Part shown: positions 1-5,827 of the stretch, piece by piece
Numbering within the stretch: position 1 is the stretch's first letter
How the letters are laid out: every line of letters starts with the position of its first letter
Source: Crocinitomix sp.
Lineage (GTDB): Bacteria; Bacteroidota; Bacteroidia; Flavobacteriales_D; Crocinitomicaceae
Assembly: GCA_020849935.1 (NCBI GenBank)
Contig: JADZFJ010000309.1
Coordinates: 1-11,554 of the forward strand
Direction: 5' to 3'
Length of the DNA stretch: 11,554 nucleotides
Position numbers and translations under genes: made by a program
Notes under the pieces: generated by a model
What the model was told of the DNA's origin: nothing
Databases searched by the model: none
The model's input: the letters and a program-made list of their open reading frames with translations, nothing else

Positions 1-81
1 AAAATTATATTGGGATAATAAATAAAAAAATAACCTCGGTTTTTCGCCACCAAAACTAAGGCATCAAATAAATTTTGATTA

Positions 82-132
82 AATCATTAAAACTTGCAAA
101 AATTACAAGTTTTAATGATTGTTGCTTTTTTT
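82..132. terminator. AT-rich hairpin, possible bidirectional terminator
   Basis: A 15-bp perfect inverted repeat (82-96 pairs with 106-120, stem AATCATTAAAACTTG, 9-nt loop) lies about 150 bp past the stop of the lipoprotein gene. On the plus strand it is followed, after five bases, by a seven-T run (126-132). On the minus strand the tail TTTAATCAAAATTT is only moderately U-rich. The better U tract on the plus strand suggests it ends a convergent gene lying left of the window, perhaps shared with the tyrS-lipoprotein transcript. The direction is an inference. Confidence 0.55.
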
Positions 133-209
133 CAAAAATTTATTGAGAAATGACTAATCCAAAATACAGCTCACGAACCGATCATTTCTAGCTCAATTTA
201 ACCAATTTT

Positions 210-242
210 TGAGCCAGAAAATGCTTTCGCATGAGCCAGAAA
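210..242. repeat. Short direct repeat after the lipoprotein gene
   Basis: The 11-mer TGAGCCAGAAA occurs at 210-220 and again at 232-242. The spacer between them contains the small palindrome TGCTTTCGCA. Just to the left, GCTCAA (191-196) can pair with TTGAGC (209-214). The function is unknown; it may be a remnant of a local duplication or part of the 3' end of the minus-strand transcript. Confidence 0.4.
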
Positions 243-269
243 TAAATTTACTAGGTAACAGAATTATCC

Positions 270-686
270 CTACATCGAATTCGCGATCCTTTGAATAATT
301 GTCATCAATGGCGTTAAACTGGCATCGGCATTATACCCATCAAAACCACCCGACCGATAGGTACTGTCTTTCGTTGTCAAACTGACCGAACCAAATGGAG
401 CAGCGTCCGTTTGTCTTCTGTTTGTGGGTGATGGTAAATCAGCCAATGTTTTCAAATCTACCTTTTCAACACTTAATTGCAATTCTGCCCATTCTTCTGG
501 TGCAGTGGTGCGGACAATTCTATTCGATTCCATTCGCCCATTATAATCTGAAACCACCGAATCTTTAGTAATCGTCACCGTTCTAGTTCCCATCATCGTG
601 GTTGAACGGTATTCATATTGCACAATTTCATACGATTTACACGAAACCAATAAAACTAACCCAACAATAATTAAAAAATATTTCAT
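270..686 (-). CDS. Small lipoprotein of unknown function
   Basis: A 138-residue protein with a clear lipoprotein signal: Met-Lys, a hydrophobic stretch at residues 4-14, then the lipobox L-V-S-C with the acylated Cys at 16. The mature protein starts CKSYEIVQ. It has no acidic cluster just after the Cys of the kind linked to surface export in Bacteroidota, so the inner face of the outer membrane or the periplasm is the simplest guess. The rest is a compact, Thr/Ser-rich, probably beta-rich domain (TTMMGTRTVTITKDSVVS near the start) with a C-terminal helix. I do not recognise a family. It starts 23 bp after the stop of the tyrS S4 portion with no promoter or terminator between them, so it is probably co-transcribed with tyrS. 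Its stop codon is TAG, which matters for interpreting the internal TAG in tyrS. Confidence 0.8.
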   Translation of the reverse strand: MKYFLIIVGLVLLVSCKSYEIVQYEYRSTTMMGTRTVTITKDSVVSDYNGRMESNRIVRTTAPEEWAELQLSVEKVDLKTLADLPSPTNRRQTDAAPFGSVSLTTKDSTYRSGGFDGYNADASLTPLMTIIQRIANSM

Positions 687-709
687 TTGTTCATTTTTTA
701 AATCACCCC

Positions 710-1012
710 TTACTCCACAATCAATAAATAATTATCTTTTTTGCCTTTTCCTAAAAGTACGAATTTACCTTTTATCAAATCATGTTTATGCAATACAAAA
801 TTCTCGCCAACCTTTACCTTGTTTACAGAAACGGCGTTTTGTTGCAAAGCACGTCTCGCTTCGCCGTTCGATGGCAAAAAACCACCCTTGGCCGCCAAGG
901 CATCAATCACACCCAAACCATTTTCTATCGCTTCCAACCCAATTCGCGTGGTTGGAATCCCATCCAAACCTACTAAAATATCCTGCTCACTCAATTGATT
1001 CAATTCTTCCAT
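710..1012 (-). CDS. tyrS: Tyrosyl-tRNA synthetase, C-terminal S4 RNA-binding part (downstream of an in-frame stop)
   Basis: The 100-codon continuation of tyrS in the same frame, beginning at an ATG one codon after the TAG at 1016-1018. The N-terminal stretch (MEELNQLSEQDI) matches the linker that follows the helical domain in bacterial TyrRS. Residues from about 45 onward form the S4 domain, with the S4-like FLPSNGEARRALQQ segment, VSVNKVKV, and a final strand LLGKGKKDNYLLIVE. In the intact enzyme this domain grips the tRNA. It may be made as a separate polypeptide by re-initiation at ATG 1012 (TAG-ACC-ATG, a three-base gap), by read-through of the TAG, or not at all if the gene is dead. Its reading frame and residues look undamaged, which argues against long-standing decay. 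It is followed after 23 bp by the lipoprotein gene. Confidence 0.75.
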   Translation of the reverse strand: MEELNQLSEQDILVGLDGIPTTRIGLEAIENGLGVIDALAAKGGFLPSNGEARRALQQNAVSVNKVKVGENFVLHKHDLIKGKFVLLGKGKKDNYLLIVE

Positions 1013-1015
1013 GGT

Positions 1016-1018
1016 CTA
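1016..1018 (-). other. tyrS: In-frame TAG inside tyrS
   Basis: On the minus strand the codons read AGC-AAA-AAC-TAG-ACC-ATG-GAA. The upstream ORF (first base 1993) and the downstream ORF (first base 1012) differ by 981 bases, a multiple of three, so there is no frameshift, only one stop codon. One base change would turn it into CAG, AAG, GAG, TTG, TCG, TGG, TAC or TAT. TAG also terminates the lipoprotein gene (270-272) and the surface-protein gene ending at 7640, so it is not globally reassigned to an amino acid. Confidence 0.95.
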
Positions 1019-1993
1019 GTTTTTGCTGTATAAAATCCCAGAAGTTTTTATCGCACTCGCCAATAATTCCTCTCCATGCACCATTCGGGTAATCTCTTCT
1101 GCCAATTTTTTCTGTAAAATTCGGGCGCCACGATCAACATTATGTTCCTTCTCACAATTTTCAATCTCATCTTGCGATAAAAATGTAAACGTACGAATAT
1201 ACTTTGGAGCATCATCATCTAAAGCATTCAACCAAAACTGGTAAAAAGCAAAAGGCGATGTTCGTTTAGCATCCAACCAAATGGCACCACCCGCAGTTTT
1301 CCCAAACTTGGTACCATCGGCCTTCGTCATTAACGGACAAGTAACCGCAAAACCTTCTCCTCCACCAATTCTCCGAATCAACTCAGTTCCTGTGGTAATA
1401 TTCCCCCATTGGTCGCTGCCTCCCATCTGAATTTGGCAACCCATCGTACGGTACAAATGCAAAAAATCATATCCTTGCAATAATTGGTACGAAAATTCGG
1501 TAAACGACATCCCTGTTTCAATGCGGTTTTTCACCGAATCTTTTGCACTCATATAATTAATCGTCAAGTGTTTCCCAACATCCCTAATAAAATTCAGGAA
1601 ACTAAAATCCTTCATCCAATCGTAATTATTCACCAAAATAGCTCCCGTTTCCGGATCATTAAAATCCAAAAAACGCGCTAAAACACCCTTCACTCCTTCA
1701 ATATTTTTTGCCAACGTAGCCTCGTCCAATAAATTCCGCTCATCCGATTTCCCTGACGGATCGCCCACCATTCCTGTAGCACCGCCTACCAACGCAATTG
1801 GCCGATGACCAGCCCGTTGAAGGTGCTTTAACATCATAATCGGAATCAAATTTCCAGCGTGCAACGAATCCGCCGTTGGGTCAAAACCACAATAACCTGT
1901 CACAATTCCTTTTTCCAATAATTCTTCCGTTCCGGGCATACAATCCTGTAACATCCCCCTCCATCTTAATTCAGCAATGAAATTTTTTGACAT
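1016..1993 (-). CDS. tyrS: Tyrosyl-tRNA synthetase, catalytic part ending at an in-frame amber codon
   Basis: A class I aminoacyl-tRNA synthetase that activates tyrosine with ATP and charges tRNA-Tyr in the cytoplasm. Visible motifs: [13 protein letters not shown] with the HIGH-equivalent HAGN at residues 45-48, the ATP/tyrosine loop [13 protein letters not shown] (69-81), [10 protein letters not shown] (168-177), GGSDQWGN (191-198), and the KMSKS-equivalent KFGKT at 229-233. Residues from about 245 to 320 are the helical anticodon-binding region. The reading frame stops at residue 325 (LYSKN-TAG), whereas the family is normally about 400-430 residues; with the downstream S4 ORF and the stop codon read as a residue the total is 427. 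The truncation coincides with the domain boundary. Family knowledge: Bacillus TyrRS cut near residue 319 still makes tyrosyl-adenylate but no longer charges tRNA, so this fragment alone is unlikely to be sufficient. A good promoter lies at 2019-2047. Confidence 0.93.
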   Translation of the reverse strand: MSKNFIAELRWRGMLQDCMPGTEELLEKGIVTGYCGFDPTADSLHAGNLIPIMMLKHLQRAGHRPIALVGGATGMVGDPSGKSDERNLLDEATLAKNIEGVKGVLARFLDFNDPETGAILVNNYDWMKDFSFLNFIRDVGKHLTINYMSAKDSVKNRIETGMSFTEFSYQLLQGYDFLHLYRTMGCQIQMGGSDQWGNITTGTELIRRIGGGEGFAVTCPLMTKADGTKFGKTAGGAIWLDAKRTSPFAFYQFWLNALDDDAPKYIRTFTFLSQDEIENCEKEHNVDRGARILQKKLAEEITRMVHGEELLASAIKTSGILYSKN

Positions 1994-2018
1994 ATTATTC
2001 CGTTTTTCAATTCGCCGT

Positions 2019-2047
2019 AAAGATAGTTTTTTTCACCCCTTTTCCAA
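2019..2047 (-). promoter_or_regulatory. Probable tyrS promoter (Bacteroidota type)
   Basis: On the minus strand TATCTTTA (2019-2026) resembles the Bacteroidota -7 element TAnnTTTG with one mismatch. An upstream TTG (2045-2047) is separated by 18 bases. The -7 box ends 25 bases before the tyrS ATG, a spacing similar to that upstream of the surface-protein genes in this window. Assignment rests on consensus matching only. Confidence 0.5.
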
Positions 2048-2136
2048 CATTCAAATCGATATCCATCCGATAAAACCGCTGAAATGATTGGCAATATTAT
2101 TCCCCCTAACCTGTTTATCAAGTTATTTTGGGCAAA

Positions 2137-2246
2137 TTGTTTGTTGCTTTCCGCTTCGCTCCAGCCACAAACAACCGGGCTTTCCGCACTCGCTTTATTG
2201 CCTTAAAAGGACAATAAGAGCTCAAACAATGCTTCCAATCCCTTTT
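2137..2246 (-). other. Structured intergenic element downstream of phoH
   Basis: Read on the minus strand just past the phoH stop, the spacer contains AAAGGGATTGGAAGC (ending near 2231). It is followed by a hairpin with an interrupted stem (CTCTTATTGTCC / GGCAATAAAGCGAG around the loop TTTTAA, near 2195-2221). A second hairpin has an 8-bp perfect stem TTGTTTGT/ACAAACAA (2137-2144 with 2167-2174). The nonamer GCGGAAAGC appears twice (2146-2154 and 2179-2187). From memory this arrangement (GGGATTG..AGC, hairpin, GCGGAAAGCCCG) resembles intergenic elements common after genes in Flavobacteriia; no search was possible. It may form the 3' end of the phoH transcript, since no classical terminator is present, but there is no long U tract. 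No ORF is supported here. Confidence 0.5.
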
Positions 2247-2260
2247 GCAACTACCGCCAA

Positions 2261-3592
2261 TTACAATAAATCGTTGGCTAAATTTGCCAATTCAGAACGT
2301 TCTCCTTTCTCTAATTTAACATGCGCAAAAAGTTCGTGGCCTTTTAATCTATCTATCACATAAGTCAGTCCATTACTTTCTTCATCCATGTAAGGGGTGT
2401 CAATTTGTTTAATATCTCCTGTAAACACAATTTTAGTCCCTTCGCCGGCGCGGGTAATAATGGTTTTTACCTCATGTGGACTCAAATTTTGGGCTTCATC
2501 AATAATAAACATCACATTCGATAAACTCCTCCCGCGAATAAAAGCGAGGGCAGTAATGGAAAGTTCGCCGTTTTCCTCCATTTCTTCCAATACTTTATAT
2601 TTTTTTTCGCTGGCTTTAAACTGATTTTTAATAAACTTCAAATTGTCCCACAAAGGTTGCATATACGGCGAAATCTTATCTTCGGCGGTACCTGGTAAAA
2701 ATCCAATATCGCGGTTACTTAAAGGAATAATTGGTCGCGCCAAAATAATTTGGTTGTACAAGTGCCTTTGCTCCAAGGCAGATGCCAATGCCAACAGGGT
2801 TTTACCGGTTCCCGCAACGCCTTGTAAACAAACCAATTTAATGTCCGGATTAAGCAAGGCATTTACCGCAAAAGCTTGTTCGGCATTTCGTGGTTTAATA
2901 TTGTACACATATTCCTTATCAACCCGTTCAATTAAATTTAATCGTTTATTAAATCGACTTAAAACAGATTCGCTGGTGCCATTTTTAAGGATATAATAGC
3001 CATTAGCCAATTCCAGGTTCCCTAAAATTCCTGCCGCATCAATACTTCCTTTTTTGTAAATGTCCGCAATCCGTTTCGAATCAATTCCTTCAATCACAGG
3101 GAATCCTTCCGAGAATTTCTCAATATCTTTTACTTTTCCCGTTTCATAATCTTCCGACAAAAGTCCAATACCCTTTGCTTTTAAACGTAGGTTAATATCC
3201 TTTGTCACCAACACTACTTTTTTATCCAAATTCGCATCGGCTAGGGTGATGGCGGCGTTTATGATTTTATGGTCGTTTTTACCACTGCCGTACAAAGCTT
3301 CGGCATCGCGCCCATTTACCACATTGGCCATTACAATTTTCAACTTCCCTCTGCCTTTTCCCAAACTCACCCAATCGTTTAAACCTGATTCAGCAAGTTT
3401 GTCCAAGAGGCGAATAATTTCTCGTGCTTGAAAATTTTTCGTGTCGTTACCAACCTTAAAATTATCAAGCTCTTCCAATACCGTAATCGGAATTGCAACA
3501 TCATGCGTTTTAAAATTCTTAATCGATCCGTGATCGAAAAGCAGTACTGAAGTATCGAGTACAAAAATTTTTTTGATTGGACTTTTCGCCAT
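2261..3592 (-). CDS. phoH: PIN-PhoH family RNase/ATPase
   Basis: A 443-residue cytoplasmic protein fusing an N-terminal PIN ribonuclease-type domain (residues about 8-155) to a C-terminal PhoH P-loop ATPase (about 235-443). The PIN acidic residues appear in FVLDTS (D13), VLEELDNF (E40/E41), KNDHKI (D107) and TKDINL (D132). The ATPase shows Walker A GVAGTGKT (258-265), RPIIPL with GFLPG (286-301), Walker B MFIIDEAQN (361-369), TGDIKQID (391-398) and a KGERSELA segment (429-436). Family knowledge: PIN-PhoH (PhoH2) proteins couple ATP-dependent RNA unwinding to RNA cleavage; the exact substrate in Bacteroidota is not settled. The start at 3592 is supported because the PIN strand begins about eight residues later. 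It reads toward tyrS, but the 267-bp spacer with a separate tyrS promoter argues for separate transcription. Confidence 0.93.
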   Translation of the reverse strand: MAKSPIKKIFVLDTSVLLFDHGSIKNFKTHDVAIPITVLEELDNFKVGNDTKNFQAREIIRLLDKLAESGLNDWVSLGKGRGKLKIVMANVVNGRDAEALYGSGKNDHKIINAAITLADANLDKKVVLVTKDINLRLKAKGIGLLSEDYETGKVKDIEKFSEGFPVIEGIDSKRIADIYKKGSIDAAGILGNLELANGYYILKNGTSESVLSRFNKRLNLIERVDKEYVYNIKPRNAEQAFAVNALLNPDIKLVCLQGVAGTGKTLLALASALEQRHLYNQIILARPIIPLSNRDIGFLPGTAEDKISPYMQPLWDNLKFIKNQFKASEKKYKVLEEMEENGELSITALAFIRGRSLSNVMFIIDEAQNLSPHEVKTIITRAGEGTKIVFTGDIKQIDTPYMDEESNGLTYVIDRLKGHELFAHVKLEKGERSELANLANDLL

Positions 3593-3820
3593 GTTGAGTA
3601 GTTTATAATTCTTCTCAAGTTAACGTAAAAACATATGGCATTCCACTTATTCAAAAAAGAGTTATGAACCTCCTAGTATTCACTTCTTCCCATCTTATTC
3701 ATTTAAAACAACCTATGAATTACCAATGGCTATCCCACAAACAAAAGATTAACCAATCGGTTACAATCGCTTAACATTTAAATTCTTAAAAATAGGCCTT
3801 GAATCAACGGAAAACTTGGG
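3593..3820. other. Gene-free spacer upstream of phoH
   Basis: No ORF with a plausible start or family resemblance was found in this AT-rich stretch. It must hold the phoH promoter. The best candidate is a weak minus-strand TATGTTTT (3628-3635) with TTG at 3652-3654, 16 bases upstream, which falls short of the consensus, so I do not claim it. The terminator of the upstream surface-protein gene begins at about 3822. Confidence 0.5.
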
Positions 3821-3821
3821 T

Positions 3822-3876
3822 ACAAAAAAAGAGGTTGTTTTAATTTTGGTTTATGCCATCCTTAAAACAACCTCTT
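3822..3876 (-). terminator. Intrinsic terminator of the 5647-3899 surface-protein gene
   Basis: A perfect 15-bp stem (3829-3843 with 3862-3876, arm AAGAGGTTGTTTTAA in the minus-strand direction) with an 18-nt loop, followed on the minus strand by a seven-T tract and TGT. It begins 23 bases after the stop codon of the upstream gene. The plus-strand side has no T run, so it acts on minus-strand transcription. Confidence 0.9.
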
Positions 3877-3898
3877 CAAAAAGAAGGGTAGTTAAATT

Positions 3899-5647
3899 TT
3901 ATTTTTTAACCACTTTAATTTCACTTTGAGCGCTAGCGTTTTTAACTTTTACAAAGTAAACACCAGTTGCTAAATTTACTAGAGAAACAGTTGTTTTGTC
4001 AACTGCAGTACCCACCAATAAAATATCGCCATTAACAGCAACAACCTCGTAAGAAAATTGTCCAGCAAGTTCCAATACAATATCAGTTGATGTTGGATTT
4101 GGATAAAGTTTCACGCCAGTTGCATTGTTTTCAGAAATACCCACTTGGCTACCCACAACAATCACATCTTCGGCAGTACAACCAGCAGCATCTTCTACCA
4201 CAATTACGTAGGTACCTGCAACTAATCCTGTTAAATCTTGTGCGTCGTCAAAATCACCAGTTCCGTCGTTATCCCAATCAATTGCATACGGAGGATTTCC
4301 ACCGCTAATTGTTGCATCAATTTCACCGTCGCTACCAGCCATTTCATCGGTAGTAGTTGTTGAAATTACAATTTCAGGATAAACTGTGAAATCAACTGAA
4401 GCTGTATTTACACAACCATTAGCGTCTGTACCTGTAACAGTTGCGGTAAACGTACCAACACCTGCCACCGTTGCAACTGCTCCATCAATAATAGATGCAG
4501 GATCCCAAACATAAGTTTCAGCTCCACCACCATTGAAAGTAATTTCGTCCCCTTCACACACTTCATTGTCAGATACAGAAGCGGTTACGTTTGGTAATTC
4601 GTTAACTAAAATTTCTAATGTTTGAGAAGTAATACACTCATCAATACCAGCAACTGCAGATACTGTGAATAAATGTACCCCAGCAGTTGCAGGGATAAAT
4701 TCAACACCATCAGTTAAACCTCCATCCCAAGTTAAAATACCCGTTCCACTTGCAAGTGCAGTAAAACCTTCACCAAGGCAAAGTTCATAATCAGTTGAAG
4801 TTACCACTAACGGTTCACAAACAATAGTAATAATTGCTTGACCTTGACCAAGTCTAGTGTTGTTTGTAATTACAGGATCTAAAAGTGTACCAGTTGAAGA
4901 AGAACCACCGGCACCGCCGCCTCCTCCACCTTTGTCATTTCCTGAACAGCCAACAGTTCCTGCAGAACCACCGCCGCCACCGCCGCCGTTGACGAATCCG
5001 CCACCGCCACCACCTCCACCAGGAGTGGTTGCACAACAGCATCCTTGACCATTTCCACCGTTACCAGTACCTAAACCAGGAGAACCTAAAAATCCACCAC
5101 AGCCGACACCTGCAGCACCACCAGCACCAAGGGTTCCGCCAAAACCTCCACCGCCGTTTGGACTGTCAACACCTTTAACACCAGCAAGGCCTCCGCCTCC
5201 ACCACCGTTTCCACCAGCATGAGAAAGAACACATCCAGTGCTTCCTCCACCGCCGCCGCCGCCTGCAACAATCACTCGGTCAGCTAAAGCCAAACCACCA
5301 ACTCTTACGTCAGTAGCTCCACCGCCATTTCCAGCACCGATGTTTCCACCAGTACCACCACCATTAAAACCCGCTGAACCACCAACGAGTATGTTCAATA
5401 CTTGTCCTGGAGTAACATTTAAGATACCTTTTGAATAACCTCCAAGACCACCAACACCAGCAGCAACGCCACCACCATTCGAACCTTGAGCCCCAAAACA
5501 TTCAATTTGAACCTTTGTAACGCCTGCAGGCACCGTATAGGTCTGCAAAGCACCTGTAAAATTGTAGGTTTCTTGCGCGTTAGCTGTTGAAATTCCAAGG
5601 CCAACCACTAAAAGAACAAACAATTTAAAAATGTAATTTTTCTTCAT
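3899..5647 (-). CDS. Secreted glycine-rich protein with Ig-like, SprB-type and T9SS sorting domains
   Basis: 582 residues. Signal peptide 1-24 (MKKNYIFKLFVLLVV...TANA, cut near A24/Q25). A glycine-rich domain spans 26-277 and opens with YNFTGALQTYTVPAGVTKVQ. It contains GGGATDVR and DRVIVAGGGGGGG and an unusual Cys triplet (GQGCCCATTP), and closes with GQGQAIITIVC. Two Ig-like repeats follow (278-349 and 350-424), each with a Cys pair (CLGE...DEC, CEGD...NGC). An SprB-type repeat (425-510) contains the acidic loop DWDNDGTGDFDD. The T9SS type-A sorting domain is residues 511-582 (LYPNPTS at its start, KVVKK at the end). The family suggests Sec then T9SS export and cell-surface attachment or release; an adhesive or matrix role is inferred only. 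It has its own promoter (5670-5702) and terminator. Glycine codons make the strand locally GC-rich, which is compositional and not evidence of transfer. Confidence 0.92.
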   Translation of the reverse strand: MKKNYIFKLFVLLVVGLGISTANAQETYNFTGALQTYTVPAGVTKVQIECFGAQGSNGGGVAAGVGGLGGYSKGILNVTPGQVLNILVGGSAGFNGGGTGGNIGAGNGGGATDVRVGGLALADRVIVAGGGGGGGSTGCVLSHAGGNGGGGGGLAGVKGVDSPNGGGGFGGTLGAGGAAGVGCGGFLGSPGLGTGNGGNGQGCCCATTPGGGGGGGGFVNGGGGGGGSAGTVGCSGNDKGGGGGGAGGSSSTGTLLDPVITNNTRLGQGQAIITIVCEPLVVTSTDYELCLGEGFTALASGTGILTWDGGLTDGVEFIPATAGVHLFTVSAVAGIDECITSQTLEILVNELPNVTASVSDNEVCEGDEITFNGGGAETYVWDPASIIDGAVATVAGVGTFTATVTGTDANGCVNTASVDFTVYPEIVISTTTTDEMAGSDGEIDATISGGNPPYAIDWDNDGTGDFDDAQDLTGLVAGTYVIVVEDAAGCTAEDVIVVGSQVGISENNATGVKLYPNPTSTDIVLELAGQFSYEVVAVNGDILLVGTAVDKTTVSLVNLATGVYFVKVKNASAQSEIKVVKK

Positions 5648-5669
5648 AGCTTATTATTATTTATTTCGA

Positions 5670-5702
5670 CAAAGGTATGAAATTAAACGATTGTATTGCA
5701 AA
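5670..5702 (-). promoter_or_regulatory. Promoter of the 5647-3899 surface-protein gene
   Basis: On the minus strand TACCTTTG (5670-5677) is an exact match to the Bacteroidota -7 consensus TAnnTTTG. TTTG at 5699-5702 gives the -33 element with a 21-base gap. The -7 box ends 22 bases before the ATG, so the 5' leader would be very short. The stretch after it (TCGAAATAA) is nearly repeated after the equivalent box upstream of the next paralogue. Confidence 0.7.
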
Positions 5703-5770
5703 ATTTAACTATTAATAATCATTCTATAACACAAGTAACACGTTATTAAAGAGGACAGTCAACCAATTAC

Positions 5771-5808
5771 AAAAAAAAATCCCTATCAAAATAAATTGAT
5801 AGGGATTT
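5771..5808 (-). terminator. Intrinsic terminator of the 7561-5828 surface-protein gene
   Basis: A perfect 13-bp stem (5777-5789 with 5796-5808, arm AAATCCCTATCAA) around the 6-nt loop AATAAA. The A run 5771-5779 gives a nine-T tract on the minus strand. It lies about 20 bases after the stop codon and separates this gene from the next paralogue and its own promoter. Confidence 0.92.
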
Positions 5809-5827
5809 AAAATTATTCTTTAACAAT

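Noticed and set aside
1016..1018. Genome-wide recoding of TAG as an amino acid
   Set aside because: TAG is the terminal stop of the lipoprotein gene (270-272) and of the surface-protein gene at 7640-7642, both at the expected ends of their proteins. Site-specific read-through is not excluded.
598..1092. 164-codon plus-strand ORF
   Set aside because: It runs antisense across the lipoprotein and tyrS S4 genes, whose protein motifs are clear. Its translation is His/Pro/Ser-rich with no recognisable domain.
2088..2363. 91-codon plus-strand ORF through the tyrS-phoH spacer
   Set aside because: It overlaps the end of phoH in antisense and the structured spacer. The predicted protein has no domain and Cys/Ser/Leu-rich shadow composition.
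3379..3654. 91-codon minus-strand ORF overlapping the phoH start
   Set aside because: It is a different frame of the PIN domain coding region with no recognisable domain; the phoH frame carries the conserved acidic residues.
4900..5400. Possible CRISPR or minisatellite array because of recurring CCACCGCC-like units
   Set aside because: Units are irregular, in phase with codons, and encode glycine runs with varied interspersed residues; there is no constant repeat length or unique-spacer pattern.
4857..5438. Proline-rich plus-strand ORFs (4857-5048 and 5238-5438), with a similar one at 7185-7370
   Set aside because: They are the antisense reading of glycine codons (GGN becomes CCN/NCC, giving polyproline) within well-supported secreted-protein genes. 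They have no plausible start context or family resemblance.
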